From Chromera velia (lineage: Eukaryota; Sar; Chromeraceae), in contig JAHBMJ010005506.1 in the NCBI GenBank assembly GCA_018398765.1, positions 37,522-61,297 on the forward strand: a stretch of 23,776 nucleotides of DNA. The letters run 5' to 3'. The notes below the pieces were generated by a model, which saw only the letters and a program-made list of their open reading frames with translations, searched no databases and had not been told where the DNA came from. The position numbers were made by a program, and so were the translations under genes. Below are positions 1 through 8,812 of this stretch, piece after piece. Position 1 is the first letter of the stretch. Each line of letters begins with the position of its first letter.

Positions 1-12
1 GGGGGGGGGGGG
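1..12. other. G homopolymer at left contig edge
   Basis: The window opens with 12 consecutive G, and the next 110 bases are very G-rich. With the C run at the right edge, this suggests that assembly stopped inside G/C homopolymers at both ends and that the window is a complete contig. Confidence 0.7.
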
Positions 13-623
13 AGCCTCAGACCCGCGGGGGTGCGCTCGCCGAGACGACGCCAACTATTCAGGCCGCGGGGGGCCGGGGGGACCTAGGGGGACCCGGGAG
101 GGCCAAAAGGCCCGAGGCACACTTTTGCATACGCACGATCGCCAGAGCTCATTTCAAGATCTTTTATGCTGCTCTGCCCCCCTTTTCAGCTCTGTTAGAG
201 CCTATTAGTCTATTAGAGCTCTAAGTGTAATCTGTCTAAATTAAAACTATATCGGATATTTGACATTGGGGGATTCACTGGGGTACATTAGGGCCACAAT
301 GGGGCGAAAAACAAATTCTCCAAATATAAATCCCAATCCTAATCAAAAATATCCCCAGATTTAAAAAAATCCCGTTGAAATAAAATTCTCTAACTTATAT
401 AGACTTATAAAATATAAAACTTCTAAAGTGAATTAAAAAAATAATAAAAAAATTCTTTGGCTTGTTCAGCTTAAATTAAAGTCAAATACAGGAGCTTTTA
501 AATTAAAGTCGAATAGAGGAGCTTTTAAAAAAAATATCTTACAATTTATACAATGTTGTCCGGTTAAAAATTGTTAGACTAAGTACTTCAGAAAGCAAAC
601 GCAGCCCCCTGCCAGTGTCTAAC
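13..623. other. Non-coding flank, AT-rich from about 220
   Basis: Bases 13-120 are G-rich. From about 220 to 590 the sequence is strongly AT-rich, with A/T runs and no convincing reading frame. It lies downstream of the stop codon of the minus-strand LRR gene and would hold its 3' UTR. I saw no clear polyadenylation hexamer on the minus strand here. Apart from a short tandem repeat at 473-526 I see nothing recognisable. Confidence 0.6.
473..526. repeat. 27-bp tandem repeat, two copies
   Basis: Two adjacent copies of a 27-base AT-rich unit, beginning AAATTAAAGTC and ending GGAGCTTTT, differ at two positions. No function is evident. Confidence 0.85.
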
Positions 624-3595
624 TCATGCTCTCATTCTGTCAGTCCAGCCAGAGAGATCAGACTCATCCACTCCTGAGTCCCCTGCCATCTCAAAATCCC
701 CATTCTCTCCATATGAATTCTCTTCATCCATCCCCCTCAGCCTCTCTATCCCCTTCTCCTCCTCCCCCTCTTCATCAAACTTCAGCAGAAGGGTACAACC
801 AAGGGGTGCAGATGCCCTCAGGACCTCCCCTGCTTCACTCCCGAAGTCGTTCTCTCTGAGGATCACCTCCTTCAACGAACCTCCAAATCCCCCCTTCAAA
901 ACCTCCGCATGCGCCTCCACCCCATCGTCCCAAATTTCGTTGTCTGCAAGGTCAAGTTTCTGCAGATACCGGAACCCCCCCTCCCTCAGAACCCCTGCAA
1001 TGGCCTTCGCACCCCCGCTGCGCACGTAATTCCAGGACAGGTCGAGGCTCTGCAAACACCGCAGAGCCCCTGCCTTCGCGGCCTCGGCCAGACCCCCTAC
1101 CCCCTCATCCCCTGCTTCGTTACAGTACATTCCCAGTGTACGAAGAAAAGGGATGGCACGCCCCTTCAGAGCATCCGCAAGCGCAACCGCGCCCTCCTCG
1201 CGGATTCCCGTAATTGACAGATCCAAAATCTGCACCGATCGCATGGCCCGCCCTTTTGCAGCCCCCGCAAGTGCAACCATTCCCTTATCGCCAATCGATC
1301 TGTTTGAGGACAAATCTAGGCTCTCGAGAAACGGAAGGCAGTGCGTCTGCAGTGCCTCTGCAAAGACCTTTGCCCCCTCTTCACTTATGCTGCTGCTGCG
1401 AAGAGACAGGACACGCAGCGAGGGAATCCTACCTGCCTGCAGGCCGCGTGAGAGCAGTTTGACCCCCTTATCCCCCATTTCTTGTGCAGACAGATGGAGA
1501 GTACGCAAGAAAAAGAGCCAGAGGAAACTGCGCAATGCTTCCTCCAACTGAAGGCCGCTTTTTCTGGCCCCCTCTCCTGATTCTTCTCCATCTCTCCCCC
1601 CTGCCCCCCCCGCTTGCACACCGACAACATCCCGCAGCTCCCCTTTTACCTGGGCCCCCAAAATATTATCCTCGACACTCAGAGTCTTCAGATGGGGGAG
1701 GGAACATTCACGGAGCGCCCGCAGCAGCGCTCCTGCTCCTTCTGTCCTCATCTGATTCTTATCGAGGTCGAGATTCTCAGCAGAGAGGAAACAACGACGA
1801 CTGATTGCCCCGGCAAGAGCTATCGTTCCCTCAACTCCCAAACCGTTGTCCCTTAAATTGAGGTCTCAAAGAGACGGGAAAGACTTCTCTGTCAAACTCT
1901 CTGCAAACGCAACCCCCCCCTGGGGTCCCATGTGGTTGCGCGCAAGCGCCAACGACTGGAGAGAGCGGAAGGCGCCCTCTCTGGATGCCTCCCCCAACAC
2001 CCTCATACCCTCCACACTCAGTTGGTTGAACGACAAATCAAGGTTTTCCAGGGAGGGAACTGCACTCTGCTTCAAAGGAACCATCAGGGCCTTCCCACCG
2101 GGTACCCCGATCAGATTTTTCTGCAAATCTAAATACACCAGAGACCGGAACATGCCCTTCTCCATTGCCTTCGCAAGCCCAATCGCACCCCCATCCTTGA
2201 TATGATTGTCTGACAAATCTAGTCTCTTCATAAAAGGCGATGCGCCTTTTTGGAAGGCTGCTGCGAGGAACGCTGCCCCCTCTGGCCCTATTTCATTTCC
2301 CCCGAGGTATAGCATTTCCACCGATCGGATGCCTCCCTCCATGGCGGCTTCTGCCAAACCTCTCACCCCCTCAATGACATCCCCTATCTCATTTGAGTGT
2401 AAAAACATTTCCTTCAAAAATTGATGCGGGCGGGCTTTCAACGCTTAGGAGATTGCCTTTGCCCCTTGTGCTCCGATATGGTTTCGCTGGAGGAGCAGGG
2501 TCTCCAAACAGAGCAGAGAGCCCTCCCTCAACACACCCGCAACAACATCAGCCCCCTCCGAGGTGATCCCGTTCCCAGGCACAGCCAGGGTGCGCACAGA
2601 AGGGAACGCCCCCCCTTTCAAACCCTCTGCTAGGCCCCTCGCCCCCCCCGTCTCCCACCTGGGCCCAGGAGAATTGTATCTTCTCGAGGGAAGGGAACTT
2701 ACGGGCTTCTGATGAAGGAACAGAACTGAAAAACTCTCCCACTACGGTCGGGTGATTCGTTAATCGTATGAGCTCAATCGTTTTCAGAGAGGGTCTCTTT
2801 CTGCTGACTAGTGCAGTAAAAAATCCCTCCAACACCCCCTCTGGGAACTGGGTCTCGTCTTTCTCTCTGTTAGGGTCAAATTTAATCTCCACTTTTTGAA
2901 TGTGAGTCGACCCTGTGCCCCACAGGGAGGCAGTGAGGGCCTGAATGTTCGCCTTCGTCACTTTCAGAACCCCCCCCCCGCCCCCTAATGCAACCGCCTC
3001 ATCTGTCCGCACTCGTCTCTGCCCCTCTGACTCTGCCACACGCACCAATAACCCCGCAACTGTTGCCAGGAGATTGGCACCCTGCACGGAGAGGAACGAG
3101 CTGCTCTCTCCTAAGGCAATCAGAAGATTGAACACAACTGACGGGATATCCTCCAGGAGGAAAAAACAGAAGCGGACGTTGCTCAAAAAAGCTTCGCCCT
3201 CTCTTCCCCCTGTTGGGGAGGTTTTCTGCCGGTCCCACCATTCATAGAACACCTTTCTATTCATAACAAATGCTAAAAGCAAAACAGGGGAGAAGGGGAG
3301 GGCAGTGAGACACTGGAGGTACACGACTGCCCTCCCCCACCCCGACCCGCATCTATCGGCGACAGTTGACGCACGCATCATCCACCGAATGTCCCTGATG
3401 CACCGAGCAGCTGCCAAAGACCCCACCAAGCAGTACACAGACACTGCCATCACGACCCACGCTGCTGTGCCCGCAGACAGGGACGAGAGGAAACCTGACC
3501 CCCCCCCCCGTGGCGGCGCCCAGCACAAGGGACGGCAGCAACGGCTTCGAGGCGGTGGCGACGCTGCGGATCACCGAGAGGCATGAGAGAACATC
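624..3595 (-). CDS. LRR membrane protein, exon 2 (second membrane half and LRRs), interrupted
   Basis: From 3595 the frame encodes a second membrane block. Hydrophobic stretches include VVMAVSVYCLVGSL, LTALPFSPVLLLAFVM, a segment around the LLEDIPSVV motif, and ANLLATVAGLLV. Leucine-rich repeats start near 2960, each about 27-29 residues with LxxLDLSxNxIxxxG cores, and continue to about 760. A non-repeat insert of about 42 residues rich in Gly and Glu separates repeats near 1560-1690. The C-terminus is acidic. Uninterrupted frames cover 3595-3510, 3498-2650, 2641-2448, 2444-1869 and 1865-624. Whether a translated product exists depends on the lesions listed separately. Confidence 0.6.
1866..1868 (-). 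other. In-frame TGA within an LRR
   Basis: The repeat reads SFPSL-stop-DLNLRDNGL with no gap on either side. Related repeats have Arg, Lys or Glu here. A CGA-to-TGA transition would explain it. The frame is otherwise continuous from 2444 to 624. Confidence 0.8.
2445..2447 (-). other. In-frame TAA within an LRR
   Basis: The repeat reads GAQGAKAIS-stop-ALKARPHQFL. Sister repeats have Glu, Asp or Gly at this position, so the stop replaces a single residue in an otherwise intact repeat. Confidence 0.8.
2642..2649 (-). other. Frame break at an 8-base G run
   Basis: The frame reading QVGDGG before the run and the one reading RGLAEGLKGGAFPSV after it join if the run had seven G. The downstream frame continues the leucine-rich repeat periodicity exactly. 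Without the change, the upstream frame stops at 2548-2550. Confidence 0.75.
3499..3509 (-). other. Frame break at an 11-base G run
   Basis: Upstream coding (PSLVLGAATG) and downstream coding (SGFLSSLSAGTAAWVV) are in different frames and meet inside this run. Ten G would join them in one frame, so the run has one surplus base relative to the protein. Confidence 0.65.
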
Positions 3596-4020
3596 CTGCG
3601 ATTCAGCATAGGACAAGGAGAGGGACCGTACAAGCAGAAAGACAGAGTATATGGTTCTTTCCTTTGTCTCCTCCTCTTCATGAACACAACAAAGAAGAGG
3701 GAAAGAAACAATCGAAGACAAAAGAACAACACGGCAACTCAGACAACGTGGGCAGGGGGCCCGAAAAGTGTCAAGGCAGGCAGACAGACGCTGGGGCTTC
3801 TGCATTGACACAAATCATGCAGGCAGACGTATTATGCATCTCTGTAAAGCTCTTGCTCTGGAAGGAAAAGATGCGCATCTCTCTCTCCCGAATCAGAAAA
3901 AGAATTCGAGCGCAGCACAGAAAAACAAGTCAGGACACACGCAGGAGCCCGTATGCTCTTCCCCTTCTCCCATCCACTGAAAGAAAAAAAAGACTGCAAC
4001 CCATGCAGCAACGCAGGTAC
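3596..4020 (-). other. Intron of the LRR gene
   Basis: 425 bases from donor CAG|GTACCT to acceptor GAATCGCAG|GATGTT, phase 0 on both sides. Splicing gives TDVLQ-DVLSCL, which restores a second copy of the TDVLxD motif found near residue 37 of exon 1. Confidence 0.65.
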
Positions 4021-4983
4021 CTGTAGCACGTCGGTGGTCTCATTGACGCACTCGTGGAGACCATCAGCAACGTACAGGAGGGCACGGAAGCAGCACCCTG
4101 CCTCCCTTACAACTCGGGCCTCCTGCCGTCTCTCCAAAGAACTTTCCTCCCCATCCTCGTCTCCGTCCACATCCTCCCCGACATTCCCGCTCTCCTCATC
4201 CAACCCCCTCCGAGAGTGATCGCGGGACTGTGCGGGGCCACCTTCGAGGTCTGCCCCCCCGTCTCTTTCTGTCCCCAAAGCCGAACGACGCGTTTCGTCC
4301 CCCCCAATCAGTCTTTCCATTTCTGTGCCCTCCGCCCCTCCCTCAGGGCTGACCCTGGTGCCCTGACCCTGGAAGCCGAGGCAGCAGCACCCAGAGGAGA
4401 CGGGGTCCGCTTTGTTCGACTGGGGACGTCTGAGGATTTCTTGACTCATCAGTGTGTCAGCCAGGTGCTTCATGAGCATGTAGAAGAAGCCGAGGAGGGT
4501 GAGGGAGAAGTTGAAACCGAAGACGTTGAACAGTCTCTTCTCCTCTAGGAAAACCAGACATCCAGAGAACACCAACGACATCCCATCCTCAATAATCAGA
4601 AGAGGGATCTGTCGGACTACGTGCCACAACTTCACTCTTCTCATCCCGACAAGGTGTTGCTTGGACTCACGAGGCAACTCTTCGTCAATGCCCCGTGCTG
4701 CCGTGTGCTCACTGACATCTAGACCAATGGACAGACAGGAGCATGCAATGATCAGTGCAAGCACCCACGCTCCCACCTGCTCCACCGAATGAGCACCAAT
4801 CAGAGGGAGCTCTGCAAGGTCCCTTCGAGTGTAGATGAGAGTGAAATATTGGAGGATGTCACCCAGCACGTCGGTGAATTGGACAAGAAGCTGGGGACCG
4901 AACTCTCTCGAAAATTGGGGCAGTGAGAAAGGACCACGACCTGGCGGGGGTGCGGTTTTCTCCTTTACTTCTGCACTTCGCAT
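4021..4983 (-). CDS. LRR membrane protein, exon 1 (N-terminal membrane part)
   Basis: 321 codons starting at the ATG at 4983-4981. An in-frame TGA lies upstream with no other ATG between. Hydrophobic segments fall near residues 72-90, 125-146 and 155-175, with a Cys cluster (GCCC) near 198-201 followed by an acidic, charged linker to about 290. The motif IIEDG at 130-134 lies at the start of TM2. The exon ends in TDVLQ at a CTACAG|GTACCT donor, phase 0. Without splicing the frame would run 62 more codons to 3832, but that tail is not membrane- or repeat-like. Confidence 0.7.
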
Positions 4984-5635
4984 TTTGATTAAACAGTCAG
5001 ATGAGGATACGAAGACTGGGCTCTCGGAGAATCCCGATCTGGCGCGACAAGACTTTTCGAGACAAACACTCGATCAGCTTTGACACCGGAGTTCCTTGCA
5101 CTCTTCTAGCACTTACAATACCTGCAGCTGTAGAAGTAGGAAGAGATTCGATCGATCAACTTATATACTCGGAGCAAAAGTCAATGTCAAAGAAAGATTG
5201 GGAATCACTCGTCAGTGTCAGACTGGAGACGGCAATTAAATCCTGAATTCAAGGCCCGCGGCGGGGGGCTGCAACATGCATGCTGCAACGAACCGAGCTA
5301 GGGCGGGCCGGCCGGGGGTGAGATGGACATGAGACGGACATCAGGAATCAGTTTACAGTGACGTAAGTCCAAATTAAATTCGTCCCTGTTTTGAATTTTC
5401 AAGCTTCTGACAGGGCCTTCTGCTGCGAAGTCGACGCCAGCAAGTGCAAGAAGGACATGAGTGCTGGCTGCGTGTGCACGAATTTGAATTGAAGTGTCTG
5501 TGTTCACACGAGACGGAGAGACGCGGTCCGTGTCTGTGACCTTGCTCTATAACTCTTGATCGAAGTGTTTGGTCTTCCCAATTGGGTATTCTTGGAGCTT
5601 TTCAGAGGGGAGGTTGGGAAAATTGTGAGAATTGG
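4984..5635. promoter_or_regulatory. Divergent intergenic region
   Basis: About 650 bases separate the start codons of the minus-strand LRR gene and the plus-strand Nudix gene, so both promoters should lie here. A TATA-like TTATATAC occurs at about 5160. I could not identify a defensible core promoter element, and no reading frame here looks real. Confidence 0.4.
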
Positions 5636-7075
5636 ATGGATAAGGTGGGGCTCGATCAGAGCAGAAGAGGACATCTGATGGCGTCAGCAGCTGCAACGGC
5701 GGGGGGGGTGGTCGCAAGGGATGCGGGGAAAGCCCTGCGGAGCGCCTCCACAGTGCTTATCGCAGCACCTCGCTCCAGTTTTCCTGCTCCTTCGAGCACT
5801 GTTCAGAAGAAAAATGCAGATCCAGCTCCTGCTTGTTTTCTGTCCGACTTCCGTCTCTTCATGTTGAAGAGGGCTGCGAAGATGAAGTTCATGCCCGGAG
5901 CAGCCGTGTTTCCTGGGGGTGCTCTCGACCCTGCAGACAGAGACGAGAGGTGGCAGCGGCTGGTGACACACACAGCCAGTCGAGAGGGGGTGCGTCAAGG
6001 CACCAACAATGAGAGCCTTGTGAGGTTGTCTGCCTCCGAGTTGTCTTACCGCATCGCAGCCATTCGGGAGGTGTTTGAGGAGACGGGAATTCTCCTTGTA
6101 ACCCCGACATCTGAAGGGGGGGGGGCGTTGGGTCAGCTTTCCCCGTCGGAGAGGGAGAGGTGGCGTGAGGCTGTGCACGCAGATGCGTCGCAGTTCTTCA
6201 CTCTGTGCACGAAGACGGGGGTCGCCCCTGACGTCCACTCCCTGTTCAAGTGGGCACGTTGGATCACCCCTGTCATTGAACCCAAGAGATTCGACACCCA
6301 CTTCTACGTCACCCTCCTCTCTGACCCCTCAGGTGCCACTGCGGCTTCCCACGACCTCATAGAATCCTCTGCTTCAGCCTGGGCCAGCCCCGGGGAAGCC
6401 CTCCGATTGTGGGAGGAGGGGAGGATTGTCCTCGCACCCCCCACTTGGTACACACTCAAGGAGGTGTCGTACTTTTCTCAGCTCAACAGACTGCTAGATT
6501 ACGCAGCAAGCAGCACTGAGGTCTCTGCTGAAGAGGCTGCAAGGGAGTTTCGGTTTTCCGAAAGAGACGGGAGGAGACGGGTGAATCCGATTCTTCCTTT
6601 CTTCGCGGGCTTCGACGAGGCCTCGAAGGGATTCGTTCTCGCCCTCCCATTCGACGAAGCGCACCCCGAGACACAAAAGAATGCCAGGGATGGGACCCGG
6701 GGTCAAAGACACAGAGTGATTATGAGGAAGAGTTTGACTCCTGGAAAAGGAAAGGGACAGCGCGAAAGAGATGGGAAGGAAAAGAATCAGCGAGGTCATC
6801 AGGCTGCTGCCATACCTTCTGATCCCCTCCCCGCGTCTTCTAACGCGGCTTCTCCTACTTCCATTATCTCGTCTCACGGAAGCCCCAATCCCGAGTCTCC
6901 CGAAATTCTGCCCCCTTCTGTACCGCCCCCCACTGATTTTTCTTCCTCTCCGAAGGTCCCCCTTCTGGAGTTGGAATCTTCTTTTTCAAGGGGGTTTGAT
7001 CTGTTCAATGCAGGGGGGGGGGGCGATTTGAAAAAGCTCAGAGAAGAAACCTCATGTCGGCGATCCGCTCTTTGA
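5636..7075 (+). CDS. NUDT19: NUDT19-type Nudix hydrolase
   Basis: Predicted 479-residue Nudix hydrolase of the NUDT19 subfamily; known members hydrolyse CoA and its esters. The sequence shows FMPGAAVFPGG (about residues 85-95), then an insert of about 45 residues, then REVFEETG (144-151). Together these form the split Nudix box typical of NUDT19, with the Glu pair as metal ligands. WITPVIEPKRFDTHFYV (about 209-225) and LAPPTWYTL are further subfamily signatures. The first in-frame ATG is 5636. A second, at 5678, begins an Ala-rich N-terminus and is an equally good start. About 150 residues after the catalytic domain are charged, then Ser/Pro-rich, making the protein longer than animal homologues (about 375 residues). 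The last three residues, SAL, resemble a peroxisomal PTS1, but this frame follows an 11-base G run. No introns are seen, unlike both neighbours. Confidence 0.88.
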   Translation: MDKVGLDQSRRGHLMASAAATAGGVVARDAGKALRSASTVLIAAPRSSFPAPSSTVQKKNADPAPACFLSDFRLFMLKRAAKMKFMPGAAVFPGGALDPADRDERWQRLVTHTASREGVRQGTNNESLVRLSASELSYRIAAIREVFEETGILLVTPTSEGGGALGQLSPSERERWREAVHADASQFFTLCTKTGVAPDVHSLFKWARWITPVIEPKRFDTHFYVTLLSDPSGATAASHDLIESSASAWASPGEALRLWEEGRIVLAPPTWYTLKEVSYFSQLNRLLDYAASSTEVSAEEAAREFRFSERDGRRRVNPILPFFAGFDEASKGFVLALPFDEAHPETQKNARDGTRGQRHRVIMRKSLTPGKGKGQRERDGKEKNQRGHQAAAIPSDPLPASSNAASPTSIISSHGSPNPESPEILPPSVPPPTDFSSSPKVPLLELESSFSRGFDLFNAGGGGDLKKLREETSCRRSAL

Positions 7076-7162
7076 CCGGTCACCGGCGACAGCGATAGTT
7101 GCTCAACCTTTGAATCGATCTAGGCGCGGCTACAGGCGCGGGCCATACAACATAAATATTAA

Positions 7163-7168
7163 AATAAA
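7163..7168 (+). terminator. Possible polyadenylation signal of the Nudix gene
   Basis: AATAAA occurs about 90 bases after the stop codon at the start of an AT-rich tract. A second AATAAA is at 7224-7229. Use of either is not shown by the sequence, and in AT-rich DNA the hexamer may occur by chance. Confidence 0.4.
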
Positions 7169-8119
7169 ATGCGTATAGCTATAGTGTACGTACAACATAT
7201 TTTTTCTATCCAATTTTTATTCAAATAAAAGTTTGTTTTAGTAGAATAGGTCTAATAGAACACTGTTAATTTTTTTTGAATCCTTGCGGTTTACTACTAG
7301 TTTGTATCGATCTGGTTTTGCATGGTCTCTTCCAGGGTCTCTCTTAATTCAGTTTTTTCATTTATTTTGGCATAATTTTGTATATGACACCCATACATAC
7401 AGAAAAAGTTTACAAAAAAGTTCCGTTGTCAATCACTGAGTCAGGTGGCAATGAAGTGGTTCAAACTTCAGGGATTGCTGGAGTCAAGGGACGAAAGTGG
7501 TAAAAATGTATTAAGAAGCCATGACATGCGATTGTAGTAGCCAAGGGCTTTGGCAGACCTTACAGGTGACGGGACGTGCGGAGAAGGGGGTATGCAACAA
7601 AACCAGGAGCAGAAAAGAAGTCAGAGAGACAGGAGAGGGACGAATAAACGCCTAGTGCCCTTGGGGGGGCATAAGCATTCCAAACACAACTCATACACAC
7701 ACACATGCATCATGCGGGATCGATTGCGCTGTCACACACACGCACTGAATGTTTGCGTGTGAAAGAAAGTCTGGATGGAAAGTCCTTCCTGTGAGGGACT
7801 CAGGCCCGGAGCCGCTCCTCTCCCCTCCCCTCCCTGTTATTTAATTCGACTGCAGGAAGGACAAAGCCTTTGCTGTTTTGAAAGTTAATCGTTGAAAACT
7901 CATTCCTTCAGCTAATTCCCCATGCAGCTCTCTTGTTTTTCCTCCTTTCTTTGGGACCCAAGAACCTCCCTCTCTTTACTCTCTCATTCCTGTTGTTGGC
8001 TTGCTTCTTTATCTTCTTTCCTTCTTGCCTCTAGTGCACTCTATCTATCTTTCCGTGAAGACGAAAGAGAGCATGAATCTGTTCAAAGTCTTCTCAACTC
8101 TTCGCTCTCCCTGTATACT

Positions 8120-8121
<2 letters not shown>

Positions 8122-8159
<38 letters not shown>
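8122..8159. repeat. (CT)n microsatellite
   Basis: About 19 perfect CT units on the plus strand. Confidence 0.95.
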
Positions 8160-8164
<5 letters not shown>

Positions 8165-8322
8165 AGGAGAGAAGGGAGACCCACGAACTCTCAGACTCTC
8201 TCCCCGCTAATTCCTGTCAGTGAGTGACTCTCGATCAGAGCGTCGTCCTCTCTCACCTGAAAAAACTAACCGGATGAAGGAAGGCTCCGGAATAGGGGGG
8301 CGGAGGAACCTGGCTACCCTAG

Positions 8323-8346
8323 AAAAGAGAAGAGAAGAGAAGAGAC
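8323..8346. repeat. (AGAGA)n short tandem repeat
   Basis: About five pentanucleotide units of the AGAGA/AAGAG type. Confidence 0.8.
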
Positions 8347-8505
8347 CGTAACGGTTGTGTTCTTCCTTCGTATCAACGTGATGCCGATTCTCTACATCAA
8401 TCCCTGAAGCCATGCCAATTCTCTAGATCATTCTTTTCTGACCCCTCTGCCTCAAAAGAAAGTCTAGATACACGATGGACGATCAGATCAGTGCACTTCC
8501 TTCAT

Positions 8506-8680
8506 TCATTCCTTCAATTCCTCTGGAGGCACAACCCAGTTGGAGGCAGGGACGCCATCCAGAGACTTGACGACATCACTCCCCAAGTGCTTTTTGGCCT
8601 CGACGTGTAGTTCCGAGAACAGGGCTGTGCGGGGGAACGCGTTCAGCAGCCTGCGGGCCACTCCCATTCCCAGTGACGCT
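8506..8680 (-). CDS. Last exon, cytosolic tail
   Basis: 175 bases, phase 2 to stop TGA at 8506-8508, [20 protein letters not shown]... ending EELKE. The acceptor TGTGGTTGCAG is strong and joins as SLLR-ASLGMG. The protein ends soon after TM5, with no channel-forming half. Confidence 0.75.
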
Positions 8681-8774
8681 CTGCAACCACACCCAAACAC
8701 ATGCACATACACGCACACACATGCACATACACATGCACACACACATGCACACACATGCACACACACACACACAT

Positions 8775-8812
<38 letters not shown>

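Larger units (their letters stand above)
624..4983 (-). pseudogene. Multi-pass membrane LRR protein gene, frame broken four times
   Basis: One locus read from 4983 down to the TGA at 624-626. Exon 1 is 4021-4983; an intron (3596-4020) is followed by exon 2 (3595-624). Ignoring two surplus G bases, the product would be about 1,310 residues: an N-terminal half with about seven hydrophobic segments and a C-terminal half of about 17-18 ribonuclease-inhibitor-type leucine-rich repeats, ending in an acidic tail. The frame is interrupted by one-base length differences in G runs (3499-3509 and 2642-2649) and by in-frame TAA (2445-2447) and TGA (1866-1868). Homology continues without a gap through each break, so skipping introns do not explain them. 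The indels could be sequencing errors, but two nonsense changes favour a decaying gene. The locus may also have been annotated as several shorter genes. The native function is unknown; such LRRs bind protein partners. Confidence 0.7.
7076..8505. other. Convergent intergenic region, no gene seen
   Basis: This lies between the stop codons of two genes pointing toward each other, so it holds both 3' UTRs. Bases 7130-7430 are AT-rich. Bases 7500-8100 are mixed, with scattered pyrimidine-rich stretches. The rest includes a (CT)n and an (AGAGA)n tract. Reading frames here are short and low in complexity. Confidence 0.6.

Noticed and set aside
1866-2447. Stop codon reassignment as explanation of the in-frame TGA and TAA in the LRR gene
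   Set aside because: The other two genes end at TGA just where their proteins should end, and two different stop codons are involved. Gene decay or error is simpler.
5684-6301. 205-codon minus-strand frame opposite the Nudix gene
   Set aside because: It is the antisense shadow of a strongly supported coding region and shows no domain-like features.
7430-7480. tRNA-like B box (GGTTCAAAC) near 7459
   Set aside because: No A box at proper distance and no cloverleaf stems could be drawn.
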